Assembly (NCBI GenBank): GCA_028284005.1
Contig: JANQSO010000004.1
Coordinates: 62,001 to 126,000, forward strand
Length of the DNA: 64,000 bases
Reading direction: 5' to 3'
From: Flavobacteriaceae bacterium
Lineage (GTDB): Bacteria > Bacteroidota > Bacteroidia > Flavobacteriales > Flavobacteriaceae
The notes under the pieces are model-generated. The model ran no database searches. It worked only from the letters and a program-made list of their open reading frames with translations, and was not told the origin of the DNA. The translations under genes and the position numbers were made by a program. This document shows positions 21,532 through 30,574 of this stretch, one piece after another (the first letter of the stretch is position 1; each line of letters starts with the position of its first letter).

Positions 21532-23667
21532 TTACTCTGTTATACCTTCAAGGTCTAATAAAAATGCATAATCCATCGCGACTTCCTTTAAAGCCTCAAA
21601 GCGCCCGGAAGCCCCACCATGACCTGCATCCATATTAGTATGAAAATATATATGGTTATCTCCTTTATTTAATTCCCGTAATTTTGCCACCCATTTTGCC
21701 GGTTCCCAATACTGAACCTGGGAATCATGGTAACCAGTTGTGACAAAGATATTTGGGTATTCCTTCGCCGAAACATTATCGTAAGGAGAATAAGATTTCA
21801 TATAATTATAATATTCCGGTTCATTAGGGTTTCCCCATTCATCATATTCACCTGTAGTCAATGGTATACTGTCATCTAACATGGTAGTTACCACATCTAC
21901 AAAAGGAACCGATGCAATTACGCCATTGTAAATTTCGGGTGCCATATTCAGTACCGCTCCCATTAATAGACCTCCAGCGGAACCACCTGAAGCATATAAA
22001 TGGTCTTTGGAAGTATATCCTTCGGCAATTAAAAACTTTGAAGCGTCCACAAAGTCTGTAAAAGTGTTCTTCTTCTTCAATAGTTTACCATCTTCATACC
22101 ATTGTCTTCCAAGGTACTCCCCTCCTCTAACATGCGCAATAGCGAAAATAAATCCACGATCCAAAAGGCTCAATCTCGAAGATGAAAAATAAGGGTCGAT
22201 CGTTGCTCCATAGGATCCATAGCCGTAGATAAGCAATGGATTGCTACCGTCTTTTTTAATTCCTTTACGGTATACCATTGATATAGGTATTTTAGTTCCG
22301 TCTTCTGCTGTCGCCCAAACACGTTGGGATTCATAATTGTTTTTATCGAACTTCCCTCCCAAAACCTCAACTTCTTTTTTGATCGTCTTATCACGGGTCT
22401 CCATATTGAAATCTATCACAGAAGCCGGAGTTGTCAAGGAATTGTACCTGTACCGAAGTACTTTTGTATCAAATTCAGGATTTTGGGTTGTATATGCCGT
22501 ATAGGTTTCGTTATCGAATGGCAGGTAATAATCCCCAGTATCGTCCCATCGTATAATGCGCAGTTTATTAAGTCCGTTATTACGCTCACTCACAACTAAA
22601 TAGTCCTTAAAAATATCAACATCTTCCACTAAAACATCTTCTCTATGCGGGATCACATCTTTCCAGTTCTCTTTCAGGGTGCTTTTTTCAGGTGTTTTCA
22701 TTAACTTGAAATTGGTAGCGTCATCTTTATTTGTAAGAATGTAGAAGTTGTCTCCATAATGTGAAATTCCATATTCCAAACCTCTTTCCCGGGGTTGAAA
22801 AATAGCGAACTTGCCTTCAGGAGTGTTGGCATCCAATATTTGAAATTCTGACGTTAAGGTGCTGTAACAACCAATTATCAGGTATTTATTAGATTTTGAT
22901 TTGTATACATAAGTACCAAAAGTTTCATCGTCTTCCGTAAAAATTAATTCATCTGTAGACGGGTCTGTTCCCCGAATATGCTTAAATATCTGGTTGGAAC
23001 GTAAGGTTTGTTCATCTTTTCGGGTATAAAACAATGTTTTATTGTCATTCGCCCAGGTAGAACTTCCCGTAGTAACACCTATTCCCTGTGGTAAGATCTC
23101 ACCGGTTTCAAGGTTTTTTATATAGATCGTATATTTTCTTCGGCTCACAGTATCTATCCCAAAAGCAACCCATTTATTATCCAGGCTTATATTGATACCT
23201 CTAAGATTATAAAAGGAATGTCCTTCGGCCATTTCATTGACATTGAACAACACTTCTTCTTCTGCATCCAAAGAATTCTTTTTACGTGTATAAATTGGGT
23301 AATCCTTTCCGGTTTCAAATCGTGTAATATAATAATATCCGTTATAGAAATAAGGAACCGACTCGTCATCTTCCTTTATACGGCTTTTCATTTCTTCAAA
23401 GAGGTCTTCCTTAAATTCCTTGGTATGGGCCGTCATCTTATTGTAATAATCGTTCTCTCGTTCCAAATAATCGATCACTTCAGGCTCGTCTTTTTGATTA
23501 AGCCAATAATAATCGTCAACACGTACATCGTTGTGTATCTCTAGGTGTTTGGCAATTTTATCGGCCTTAGGAGGAGTAATATCCATAGTTGGTTTTGAAG
23601 TTTCTTTAGTATTACACGAAGCAGCAAAAATAGTAGAAACAATGGAAATAGCTATTAAATTTTTCAT
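21532..23667 (-). CDS. S9-family oligopeptidase (oligopeptidase B-like lipoprotein)
   Basis: The 711-residue protein is a prolyl-oligopeptidase-family serine peptidase. The N-terminus ends in a lipobox, 'FAASC' with Cys18, so it should be lipid-anchored. The beta-propeller begins after 'DDYYWLNQKDEPEVIDYLE', and the catalytic alpha/beta-hydrolase domain holds 'SGGSAGGLLMG' with Ser563. 'MDAGHGGASGRFEAL' near the end supplies the His, and 'VTTGYHDSQVQYWEP' the Asp. The layout and the 'YGSYGATIDPYFS' segment match oligopeptidase B, which cuts peptides after basic residues. It is divergent from ybaB. Confidence 0.9.
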   Translation of the reverse strand: MKNLIAISIVSTIFAASCNTKETSKPTMDITPPKADKIAKHLEIHNDVRVDDYYWLNQKDEPEVIDYLERENDYYNKMTAHTKEFKEDLFEEMKSRIKEDDESVPYFYNGYYYITRFETGKDYPIYTRKKNSLDAEEEVLFNVNEMAEGHSFYNLRGINISLDNKWVAFGIDTVSRRKYTIYIKNLETGEILPQGIGVTTGSSTWANDNKTLFYTRKDEQTLRSNQIFKHIRGTDPSTDELIFTEDDETFGTYVYKSKSNKYLIIGCYSTLTSEFQILDANTPEGKFAIFQPRERGLEYGISHYGDNFYILTNKDDATNFKLMKTPEKSTLKENWKDVIPHREDVLVEDVDIFKDYLVVSERNNGLNKLRIIRWDDTGDYYLPFDNETYTAYTTQNPEFDTKVLRYRYNSLTTPASVIDFNMETRDKTIKKEVEVLGGKFDKNNYESQRVWATAEDGTKIPISMVYRKGIKKDGSNPLLIYGYGSYGATIDPYFSSSRLSLLDRGFIFAIAHVRGGEYLGRQWYEDGKLLKKKNTFTDFVDASKFLIAEGYTSKDHLYASGGSAGGLLMGAVLNMAPEIYNGVIASVPFVDVVTTMLDDSIPLTTGEYDEWGNPNEPEYYNYMKSYSPYDNVSAKEYPNIFVTTGYHDSQVQYWEPAKWVAKLRELNKGDNHIYFHTNMDAGHGGASGRFEALKEVAMDYAFLLDLEGITE

Positions 23668-23701
23668 ATACGAAAGGTTGATTTGTATAATTGCAAAGTA
23701 G

Positions 23702-23709
23702 TAAATTTG
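23702..23709 (+). promoter_or_regulatory. TAnnTTTG -7 element for ybaB
   Basis: TAAATTTG lies 23 bases before the ATG at 23733 and overlaps the longer frame, so the inner ATG is the start. Confidence 0.6.
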
Positions 23710-23732
23710 TACCGAATAAAAAATACATAAAA

Positions 23733-24056
23733 ATGTTTGGAGACCTTATGGGAATGATGGGTAAATTAAAAGAAGCCCAGGAAAAAGTAGAACTAACAAA
23801 AAAACGGCTTGACACCGTATTAATAGACGAACAAAGTAGCGACGGCCTTTTAAAAATAACGCTCACAGCAAACCGTACCATCAAAAATATCGATATGGAT
23901 AATTCTTTGTTAGAAGATAAAGAGCAATTAGAGGATTATCTTATTCTTACTCTAAATAAGGCTATTGAAAAAGCGACAAGTATCCATGAGGCCGAAATTG
24001 CAGCAGTCGCCAAAGAGGGAATGCCTAATATTCCCGGTATGGACCTGTTTAAATAA
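23733..24056 (+). CDS. ybaB: YbaB/EbfC nucleoid-associated protein
   Basis: The 107-residue protein begins '[19 protein letters not shown]', the typical YbaB opening with a long amphipathic helix. It continues with the strand region '[19 protein letters not shown]' and ends '[11 protein letters not shown]'. YbaB proteins form dimers that bind DNA in a tweezer-like way and organise the nucleoid. A longer frame starting at 23691 would add 14 residues, but a -7 promoter element lies inside it, so the ATG at 23733 is chosen. It stands alone, divergent from the S9 peptidase and convergent with the thioredoxin-like gene, whose stop is two bases away. Confidence 0.9.
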   Translation: MFGDLMGMMGKLKEAQEKVELTKKRLDTVLIDEQSSDGLLKITLTANRTIKNIDMDNSLLEDKEQLEDYLILTLNKAIEKATSIHEAEIAAVAKEGMPNIPGMDLFK

Positions 24057-24058
24057 GA

Positions 24059-24520
24059 TTACCTGTAATTTTCAAGATGATGGTCTACAAAAGCAAAATG
24101 ATTGCTGGTATCCCTTAAGGAACTGTAGCCGGATAACCTCCCTTTTTGTTTCCCGCTAGAATTTAAAATCAGTAACTTAGGAAAGGTTTTCTCCTTATTG
24201 TATCTGGCGATGATCTTTTTATTATAGGCCAGCTGCTCCTTAGTAAGTATATCTATTCTGCGTGGCAGGTCGATCATTACCAGTACCATTTTATCTGCGC
24301 GTGATTCAAATTCCGGGCTGTGGAAGAAATCTTCTTTTAGCATCTTGCAGGGACTGCACCAGTCACTTCCTGTGAAATAGACCAATATAGGTTTATTCTC
24401 TTCTTTCGATATCTTTTCTGCCTCCTCAAGGTTTGTAAGCCAATCAAGCTTCGTAACACCACCTTGAGCGTAGGATGTCCCAACAAGTAGCAAAAAAGTA
24501 AGAACCAAAAGAGGTTTCAT
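24059..24520 (-). CDS. Secreted thioredoxin-like protein
   Basis: The 153-residue protein has a signal peptide ending 'GTSYAQ' at about residue 19 and a thioredoxin fold with the redox motif W-C-S-P-C (Cys55 and Cys58) in 'YFTGSDWCSPCKMLKED'. The cis-proline region 'TFPKLLILNSSGKQKG' follows. It resembles the Thioredoxin_7 group, periplasmic thiol-disulfide proteins with a longer helix before the C-x-x-C. It probably reduces or exchanges disulfides in the periplasm; partners are not evident. The gene is monocistronic, downstream of the OmpA-like gene's terminator. Confidence 0.85.
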   Translation of the reverse strand: MKPLLVLTFLLLVGTSYAQGGVTKLDWLTNLEEAEKISKEENKPILVYFTGSDWCSPCKMLKEDFFHSPEFESRADKMVLVMIDLPRRIDILTKEQLAYNKKIIARYNKEKTFPKLLILNSSGKQKGRLSGYSSLRDTSNHFAFVDHHLENYR

Positions 24521-24574
24521 ATTTAATTTATTTTGGTCTCTAAGAACACAATTTATGCCAAAGATGCTAAAAAT

Positions 24575-24604
24575 AAAAGAATTCCCAAAAAAGGGAATTC
24601 TTTT
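24575..24604 (-). terminator. Terminator after the OmpA-like gene
   Basis: A near-perfect 12-bp stem (AAAAGAATTCCC / GGGAATTCTTTT) around a six-base A loop lies 27 bases past the stop. Confidence 0.85.
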
Positions 24605-24630
24605 AAAATTGTCAATGGTTTTGTGTATGT

Positions 24631-25734
24631 CTAGTTATTTATCAATCTAAACTCAGTTCTACGGTTAACAGCATGCTCACGTTCTGTACAGGATACTCCG
24701 TCCGCACATCTGTTCTTCAATCTCTTCTCTCCATATCCGTTCGCAACTAACAAACTACTGTTAATACCCTTTGTTTTAAGGTAATTAACTACCGCTTGCG
24801 CTCTTCTTTCGGAAAGGTCCTGGTTTGAAACATCTGTACCTCTTGAGTCCGTATGTGAGGCAATCTCTAACTTCACTCCCGGATTTTGAGCCAATACGGG
24901 TAATAAGCGCGTATCAATAAGATTTCTTGCCTGAGCAGTTAAAGTTGCGCTGTTCAGGTTCCAATTAATAGGAAGTGCCTGGTACTCTACAAGTGCACAT
25001 TCAACCTCTTTCCAGGTAGTTAACCCACCTTTGGTTTTTAAAACTTCTTTGGTTACAGTTTTGTATTCTGCAGGAACAGTCTCCTCAATTACCTGAGCAT
25101 CTTTCACCATTACCGTTTTTGTAATAGTTGCATATTCTGCAGGAATTTCTTCTTCAACCACACGGGTAGGCTCTATAACCACACGCTTGGTGTAGGTTCC
25201 TTCTTTTTCCGGAATAGGATTTCTGGTAGTAGAAGCGTCATTTGACAAACGAGTTACACTTACAGTAGTATATTCTGCAGGATACCCTTTGTAACACCAG
25301 TAGCGGCAATCATTTGGATCACTGGAAGCACAATCCGGAGCAGGAGCTCCCAACTCCCATTGAGCATAAGCCGGTTTAATTTCGATGGTTTCAGAATCGT
25401 TGGAGAAAGAAGCAGGTATTACATTTAAAGTAGAAGCACCTTGTTTTTTTACATAAGTAATTGTTTCTGTTCCCCACTTTTCAGGAATAACCCTTAGTTT
25501 TTTTCCTGCAGTTTTCACCATTACTCGTTCTGTTTGAGTCTCATATTGTGCAGGAACAGTTCTCAACTTTTTATAAGCCGGCTTTGTCATGACCTGTACC
25601 GTTTCATTTACATACACGTCTGGTGTAGTACAACGCACATAACATTTACCGGGCTCCGGATTTGCAGGAAGGTCTTGTGCAAAGGCCACCGAAGCGACTG
25701 ATAATGAAAGACCTAAAAGGAAAAATTTTTTCAT
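24631..25734 (-). CDS. OmpA-family outer-membrane protein with 23-residue repeats
   Basis: The 367-residue protein has a signal peptide ending 'VAFAQ' at residue 20. Residues 37-242 form a tandem array with a strict 23-residue period: units begin near 37, 60, 83, 106, 151, 174, 197 and 220, typically '(I/V)PAEYxTxTxxVxV'. One position (129-150) is replaced by a cysteine-containing unit, 'PDCASSDPNDCRYWCYKG'. Residues 250-367 are an OmpA-like peptidoglycan-binding domain with 'IASHTDSRGTDVSNQDLSE', 'YLKTKGI' and 'VNRRTEFRLI'. The array likely makes an elongated beta structure between membrane and cell wall, or at the surface (inference). Confidence 0.85.
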   Translation of the reverse strand: MKKFFLLGLSLSVASVAFAQDLPANPEPGKCYVRCTTPDVYVNETVQVMTKPAYKKLRTVPAQYETQTERVMVKTAGKKLRVIPEKWGTETITYVKKQGASTLNVIPASFSNDSETIEIKPAYAQWELGAPAPDCASSDPNDCRYWCYKGYPAEYTTVSVTRLSNDASTTRNPIPEKEGTYTKRVVIEPTRVVEEEIPAEYATITKTVMVKDAQVIEETVPAEYKTVTKEVLKTKGGLTTWKEVECALVEYQALPINWNLNSATLTAQARNLIDTRLLPVLAQNPGVKLEIASHTDSRGTDVSNQDLSERRAQAVVNYLKTKGINSSLLVANGYGEKRLKNRCADGVSCTEREHAVNRRTEFRLINN

Positions 25735-25767
25735 GTTTGCTAATGTTTAATTATAATTGTTCTTGGG

Positions 25768-25775
25768 CAAAACTA
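25768..25775 (-). promoter_or_regulatory. TAnnTTTG -7 element for the OmpA-like gene
   Basis: On the minus strand TAGTTTTG lies about 33 bases before the ATG at 25734. Nothing else was recognised in the 238 bases between the two divergent genes here. Confidence 0.6.
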
Positions 25776-25972
25776 ATTGATGGTTTTCTATTTTTGTTAA
25801 AACTTTTAGGGCAATTTCTTAAAGTGACCCCGTGTTTTCGATAATTAATTATAATAATCCGACGAAAGGCACAAAAAATTCCAAAATGAAGTAATCATAA
25901 AATTTACAGACAATTTTTTTTTTGCGATCTTTAACTTCTGAAATTTCAAGTCTAACTTTTAAACTTAAAAAT

Positions 25973-26290
25973 ATGTTTGAACTAAAGAAGAGCGGTGATA
26001 AATATCACTTTGTTTTAAAAGCCGCGAATGGCCAAGTGATACTTTCCAGCCAAATGTATGCCTCCAAAGCTTCTGCTATGAATGGTATCGAATCTGTAAA
26101 GAAGAACTGTGGTGATGAGAAATGTATTGAAAGAAAAACAGCAAAAAACGGTAAATTTCATTTTAATGTGAAATCTACCAATGGTCAAATTGTAGGTAGC
26201 AGCCAAATGTACTCTGGTGAATCCGGAATGAACAATGGAATTACATCCGTTGCAAAAAATGCGCCTGGGGCCGAAGTGAAAGAAGTATAA
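25973..26290 (+). CDS. YegP-like DUF1508 tandem protein
   Basis: The 105-residue protein consists of two DUF1508 repeats. The first is 'FELKKSGDKYHFVLKAANG' with 'ILSSQMYASKASAMNGIESV', and the second is 'NGKFHFNVKSTNGQIVGSSQ' with 'YSGESGMNNGITSV'. DUF1508 domains form small alpha/beta units; the family includes E. coli YegP, of uncertain function. No signal peptide is seen. The ATG at 25973 is chosen over a TTG 51 bases earlier, because the first domain begins exactly there and the extra residues look like leader sequence. A bidirectional terminator follows. Confidence 0.88.
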   Translation: MFELKKSGDKYHFVLKAANGQVILSSQMYASKASAMNGIESVKKNCGDEKCIERKTAKNGKFHFNVKSTNGQIVGSSQMYSGESGMNNGITSVAKNAPGAEVKEV

Positions 26291-26312
26291 AGTTCTGTTT
26301 ACTTTTGAAAAT

Positions 26313-26342
26313 AAAAAACCTCCTTACTAATGGAGGTTTTTT
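26313..26342 (+). terminator. Bidirectional terminator, overlaps the threonine aldolase stop
   Basis: AAAAAACCTCC / GGAGGTTTTTT flank a short loop. The T-run overlaps the stop codon (26341-26343) of the minus-strand gene. Confidence 0.85.
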
Positions 26343-27363
26343 ATTGGTAAGATGCTAATACATTTAAGAAGTGTTGATGCATTTCATCTGTATAATCCAA
26401 ATGGGTCACAATACGAAGTTTCCCTTGTCCCATGCTACTAATTTTAATATTCTTTTGAAGTAGGTCCTCTATAAATTTTTCTTCGGAAAGATCCCGGCTT
26501 AGGTAAAAGATCACTATGTTGGTCTCTGTAGGCTCCACTTTCTCCACATAAGATTGTTGCATCAATACCGACGCAATGTCCGAAGCCTTTACATGATCTT
26601 CCTCCAATCTGTTAACTTGATGTTCCAGGGCATATAAACCGGCAGCAGCCATATACCCAATTTGTCGCATTCCCCCACCTAAAATCTTCCGGATACGTAT
26701 TGCATTGCTCATAAGCTCTTTCTTTCCTAATAATACAGTTCCCAATGGAGCTCCTAAGCCTTTGCTTAAACATATCGAAACCGTATCAAACAATTGCCCG
26801 TATTGCTTTGGTTCTTCATTTTTAGCGACGATAGCGTTCATTAATCGTGCACCGTCCAAATGCATCCCCAAACCGTGAGTATCACAGACAGCTTTTATTT
26901 TTTTTATTTCATTCATGTCATAACAGGCACCGCCTCCCTTATTAGTAGTATTCTCAATGCATACCAATGAAGTTAACGGACTATGGTAAAAATCGGGTGG
27001 ATTAATAGCTTTTTCAACCTGAGCTGCTGTGATCATACCATTGTTTCCATCTATTAGCTTGCATGAAACTCCGCTGTTAAATGAAACTCCTCCTCCTTCA
27101 TAATTATAAACATGCGCCCACTTGTCACAAATTAATTGTTCTCCGGGTTGCGTATGCAGTTTTATAGCTGCTTGATTTGCCATACTTCCGGTGGGAAAGA
27201 ACAATGCATCGTCCATGCCAAACAATTCAATTAAATACTGTTCCAGCTTATTTGCGGTTGGGTCCTCTTTATAAACATCATCCCCGGTTTGGGCATTTAG
27301 AATGGCTTGCAGCATTCCGGTTGTAGGCTTGGTAACCGTATCACTTCGCAGGTCAATGATCAT
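26341..27363 (-). CDS. ltaE: Low-specificity L-threonine aldolase
   Basis: This 340-residue fold-type I PLP enzyme cleaves L-threonine or allo-threonine to glycine and acetaldehyde. The start 'MIIDLRSDTVTKPTTGML' is the family signature. 'DDVYKEDPTANKLE' binds near the active site, 'GMHLDGARLMNA' carries the cofactor Asp, and the PLP lysine is in 'CLSKGLGAPLG'. Length is normal. It follows the metalloprotease and small secreted-protein genes on the same strand with short gaps, so they may be one transcription unit. Confidence 0.93.
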   Translation of the reverse strand: MIIDLRSDTVTKPTTGMLQAILNAQTGDDVYKEDPTANKLEQYLIELFGMDDALFFPTGSMANQAAIKLHTQPGEQLICDKWAHVYNYEGGGVSFNSGVSCKLIDGNNGMITAAQVEKAINPPDFYHSPLTSLVCIENTTNKGGGACYDMNEIKKIKAVCDTHGLGMHLDGARLMNAIVAKNEEPKQYGQLFDTVSICLSKGLGAPLGTVLLGKKELMSNAIRIRKILGGGMRQIGYMAAAGLYALEHQVNRLEEDHVKASDIASVLMQQSYVEKVEPTETNIVIFYLSRDLSEEKFIEDLLQKNIKISSMGQGKLRIVTHLDYTDEMHQHFLNVLASYQ

Positions 27364-27372
27364 ATATTCTAT

Positions 27373-27993
27373 TTAATTTTGTCTTCGGAATTTGGGTTCC
27401 ATCTCTGTAATAAAACTATCAAGCAATTTATCGAGCTTCACCACTTTTAGGTTGTTATTGTATTCAAAGTTTGTATTGGGGCTTTCAGAATCATTGGTAA
27501 GGTCAAATAAGTTATAAGTTTGGCCAAATGAATCATTTTCTACGGCAAATTTAAAATCGCGGAAACAATTATGCACTTCCGTTCTTAATTTTGGCGTACC
27601 GTCCAAAGATTCAGAGTTGTATTTCTTTACAATTCCGCTTTCAAGGTCAGAAACATTGGCATATAAAAACTCTATAGCTTCAGCATTGCTCAACTCCAAA
27701 GAATAATACATTCCGCAATTGTCAAATTTTTTGATCATGGGCTTGCCTTCATCTTTCCAAAATAAATAAGCTTCAACATAGGTACCTTTTGAAGTACACA
27801 TACGGCCATTATCCAATTGAAACATTTCAATAGTGCCTGAACAGTAACGATTGTTCACAAACCAGGAGGTTATATTCCTGCTTTCCAATTTAGATGTAAA
27901 TTCCGATACAAGGCTTTCTACATAAGCCTCATCGTTTTGTGCCATACTTAGTGAAGAGAATACAAGTGCTATAGCAATAATTACATTTTTCAT
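27373..27993 (-). CDS. Exported protein of unknown function
   Basis: The 206-residue product has a clear signal peptide ending 'SLSMAQ' at residue 19. The mature region is acidic with four cysteines ('NRYCSG', 'GRMCTS', 'DNCGMY', 'HNCFRD'), which could form two disulfides in the periplasm. I recognise no family. It is 12 bases downstream of the metalloprotease gene and nine bases upstream of threonine aldolase on the same strand. Transcript sharing with the protease makes a linked envelope role possible, but nothing in the sequence proves it. Confidence 0.7.
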   Translation of the reverse strand: MKNVIIAIALVFSSLSMAQNDEAYVESLVSEFTSKLESRNITSWFVNNRYCSGTIEMFQLDNGRMCTSKGTYVEAYLFWKDEGKPMIKKFDNCGMYYSLELSNAEAIEFLYANVSDLESGIVKKYNSESLDGTPKLRTEVHNCFRDFKFAVENDSFGQTYNLFDLTNDSESPNTNFEYNNNLKVVKLDKLLDSFITEMEPKFRRQN

Positions 27994-28005
27994 TTTTTAA
28001 GAATT

Positions 28006-30414
28006 TTATGGGTCCACATTAAAACATTGAAAACTTCCAATTGGGCTTCCATCCGGAATTTTTGGTGGGGAAATTACCTTAAACTCCCTGGGATCCTTTC
28101 TAAAAGTAGTGATTTCCCTGGTCAATTGCCTGGAAAAAACATCCTCTTTCCCGGACAGGTCTTTTGCAAGATCATCAATAGTTTGGTTTACAATACCTTT
28201 GGTTTGTGGAATACTTTGTTTACTTATTGCCAGAATCATCAAATGTTGCAAAGTTTCAAACTGAATAGTTCGTTGTACTTCCTTTATATAAGATGAGTTT
28301 TCCGAAGTACTAAACGCAGTTTTCACTAGCTCATCTAGAACTTCTTCTAGTCCAAGGTTTTTGGAGTCTGTCGCTTTTTGTTGCACCAAACGATTGGCTC
28401 TGTGAGGATGAAGCAATAATTTTAACGTCATATCACATGCAGTTGCCGCTGCCCCAAGGGCATCAAACGCAACACTCATATTACTTTTAAAAGACTCTCT
28501 TGAACGCCAATAGCTATAGGCGCGTGGTGGAAACAATTTTAATTTATCTTCGGGAATCGCAAGGGTTTTTGATTCCAATGTTTTTAATACCGCTTCCAAA
28601 GCATCTTTTTGTGTTTTCTTCGGAAGGGTCTTAACAATATGGCCACTGCCCCCCTTCACTGCATAATTATAGTCTAATCCTCCTATAAGCTTTACAGCTG
28701 CCTCTGTTTGAAAACGATGGTAAAAATACAAAGGAACAAATACATCCTCTAATACCGTATAAGCTTCTCCTGTACGGATATTATCTTCGGAAAAATTTGC
28801 CATTGCAACTTCTCTGATTTTCAATAGATTTTCCAATTCTTCCGAAGCATTTACACCATTATCCCACAAATGCGCCTTCGAATGTGCACCTCCCTGCGCA
28901 TGTGCATCACCATCAGACATATATCGTAACCCTTTAGTAAAGGCTTCATCCAGGATCGAGCTCAATGCCGTTTTTTCGGTAACTCCGTTAGGAATATCAC
29001 TATAACTGTATGCGACAGTTACCTTATCCCAGTCTCCTATTCCGGTAGCATAGGCATTGCTAAAATCCAGCTGCCCGTCCTTTAAAGTTATTATTGGGTG
29101 CGGATAGTCCATTACACTTGCTCTGTGATTGGTACTCGCTGCAAAGTTATGAGCAAAACCAAGCGTATGGCCCACTTCATGAGCAGATAATTGCCTGATT
29201 CGAGCCAAAGCCATATCCAGCATCTGTTGATAGTTGTCATCTCTTTCAGCAAAAGGCTTGTTCATTAAAGCTTGCGCTATCATAAAATCTTGCCGTATTC
29301 TAAGACTACCCAAACTTACATGCCCCTTAATGATCTCACCGGTTCTGGGGTCGGTAATAGTAGAACCATAGCTCCAGCCACGTGTAGAGCGGTGTACCCA
29401 CTGTATCACATTATATCGAACATCCATGGGGTCAGCATCCGCAGGTAAAAGTTTTACCTGAAATGCGTCCTTATAGCCTATAGCTACAAAAGCCTGGTTC
29501 CACCAGCTTGCACCCTCCATTAACGCAGAACGTATGGGCTCCGGGGTTCCGGGGTCCAGATAATAGATAATAGGTTCTACAGCTTCGCTAATGGCAGCAT
29601 TTTTATCCTTTTTTTCTAAATGGTGCCTGGTAATAAAGCGTTTTGTTATAGGCTCCCAGATAGGTGAGCTATAATCCAAATACATCATGGGGTACGAACC
29701 ACACCGGGGGTCAAATACGCGAGGTTTGTAGTCGTTATCTGGTAACGCTACAAAACTGTGGTGCTGTATAACCGAAACTGAGTTTGGGTTTGGTGCCACA
29801 CTGCTTAAATTATTCCCTGTTGGTTCACCTACAAAAGTAAGCAGGGCTTCAAATTCTACATTTTTTGGAAAAGCCTTGGTGCGTTCCATCCATAGTGCGT
29901 TTCGGGTTTTGTCCAATTTATAAGTACCTTCTTTATGGTCTTTCAAGCTTTTGGCTACTTCATGCGTATCTAACAATAAAAAAGGAGACAGGTCTATTAT
30001 GTGTTTGTTTGCAACGGTTTCCTTAATTTCAAATCCGAAGAGTACAGAACGTGCAAAGGCTTCATTGATCGAGCGTTTTTCCAGTTCATTTTCGGTATTT
30101 GCCCGGTATTGCAAATTTGGTTGAATAAGTAGTAATTTGTTTCCTGCTTTTACAAATTTTACGACCTCTCCTCCTCCTAATTGCCCTCTATCCAATCCAA
30201 TATCATTAGAACCCAATCCGGTACGTAATGAGTGAACATATAGAAACTCGGTATCAAGCTTATCAACTTCCAGGTAAATATTTCCTTCTGCTTCAGAATA
30301 ATAAAAATCGAACAAGCCTTCGAACTTCAATAGGTTTTTCTTTTCAGACAAAAATTGAGCAGACATTGCAAACATTCCGAAGAATGCCGCTACCATAAAT
30401 GTAACATACTTCAT
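28006..30414 (-). CDS. Exported zinc-dependent metalloprotease (DUF5117/DUF4953 type)
   Basis: The 802-residue protein has a signal peptide ending 'MFAMSAQ' at about residue 20. The zinc site is 'HEVGHTLGFAHN', with His412, Glu413 and His416 plus a third His/Asn region, placing it in the metzincin-like group. The N-terminal part (about 30-190), 'GLFDFYYSEAEGNIYLEVDK' and 'YVHSLRTGLGSNDIGLDRG', matches DUF5117, while the catalytic part matches the DUF4953-type domain. Members are large secreted zinc proteases of Bacteroidota with unknown substrates. The protein ends without a T9SS domain, so it is probably periplasmic. It is first of a three-gene run with the exported protein and threonine aldolase. 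Confidence 0.88.
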   Translation of the reverse strand: MKYVTFMVAAFFGMFAMSAQFLSEKKNLLKFEGLFDFYYSEAEGNIYLEVDKLDTEFLYVHSLRTGLGSNDIGLDRGQLGGGEVVKFVKAGNKLLLIQPNLQYRANTENELEKRSINEAFARSVLFGFEIKETVANKHIIDLSPFLLLDTHEVAKSLKDHKEGTYKLDKTRNALWMERTKAFPKNVEFEALLTFVGEPTGNNLSSVAPNPNSVSVIQHHSFVALPDNDYKPRVFDPRCGSYPMMYLDYSSPIWEPITKRFITRHHLEKKDKNAAISEAVEPIIYYLDPGTPEPIRSALMEGASWWNQAFVAIGYKDAFQVKLLPADADPMDVRYNVIQWVHRSTRGWSYGSTITDPRTGEIIKGHVSLGSLRIRQDFMIAQALMNKPFAERDDNYQQMLDMALARIRQLSAHEVGHTLGFAHNFAASTNHRASVMDYPHPIITLKDGQLDFSNAYATGIGDWDKVTVAYSYSDIPNGVTEKTALSSILDEAFTKGLRYMSDGDAHAQGGAHSKAHLWDNGVNASEELENLLKIREVAMANFSEDNIRTGEAYTVLEDVFVPLYFYHRFQTEAAVKLIGGLDYNYAVKGGSGHIVKTLPKKTQKDALEAVLKTLESKTLAIPEDKLKLFPPRAYSYWRSRESFKSNMSVAFDALGAAATACDMTLKLLLHPHRANRLVQQKATDSKNLGLEEVLDELVKTAFSTSENSSYIKEVQRTIQFETLQHLMILAISKQSIPQTKGIVNQTIDDLAKDLSGKEDVFSRQLTREITTFRKDPREFKVISPPKIPDGSPIGSFQCFNVDP

Positions 30415-30547
30415 AAGATTTATTTTATGTTAGAAGTTCTCCCCGTAGGCTTCCATTTTTTGGTCGCTTTTAGAACTACTATACAGTTAGTTAGCCCTAA
30501 ATCTATAAAATTCGTTTAAAATAGTTTCAGTTTGTACAGGTTAATTC

Positions 30548-30555
30548 TATTTTTG
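30548..30555 (+). promoter_or_regulatory. TAnnTTTG -7 element for prfB
   Basis: TATTTTTG lies 19 bases before the ATG at 30575. Confidence 0.65.
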
Positions 30556-30574
30556 TTGAAAATTCTTACCCACT

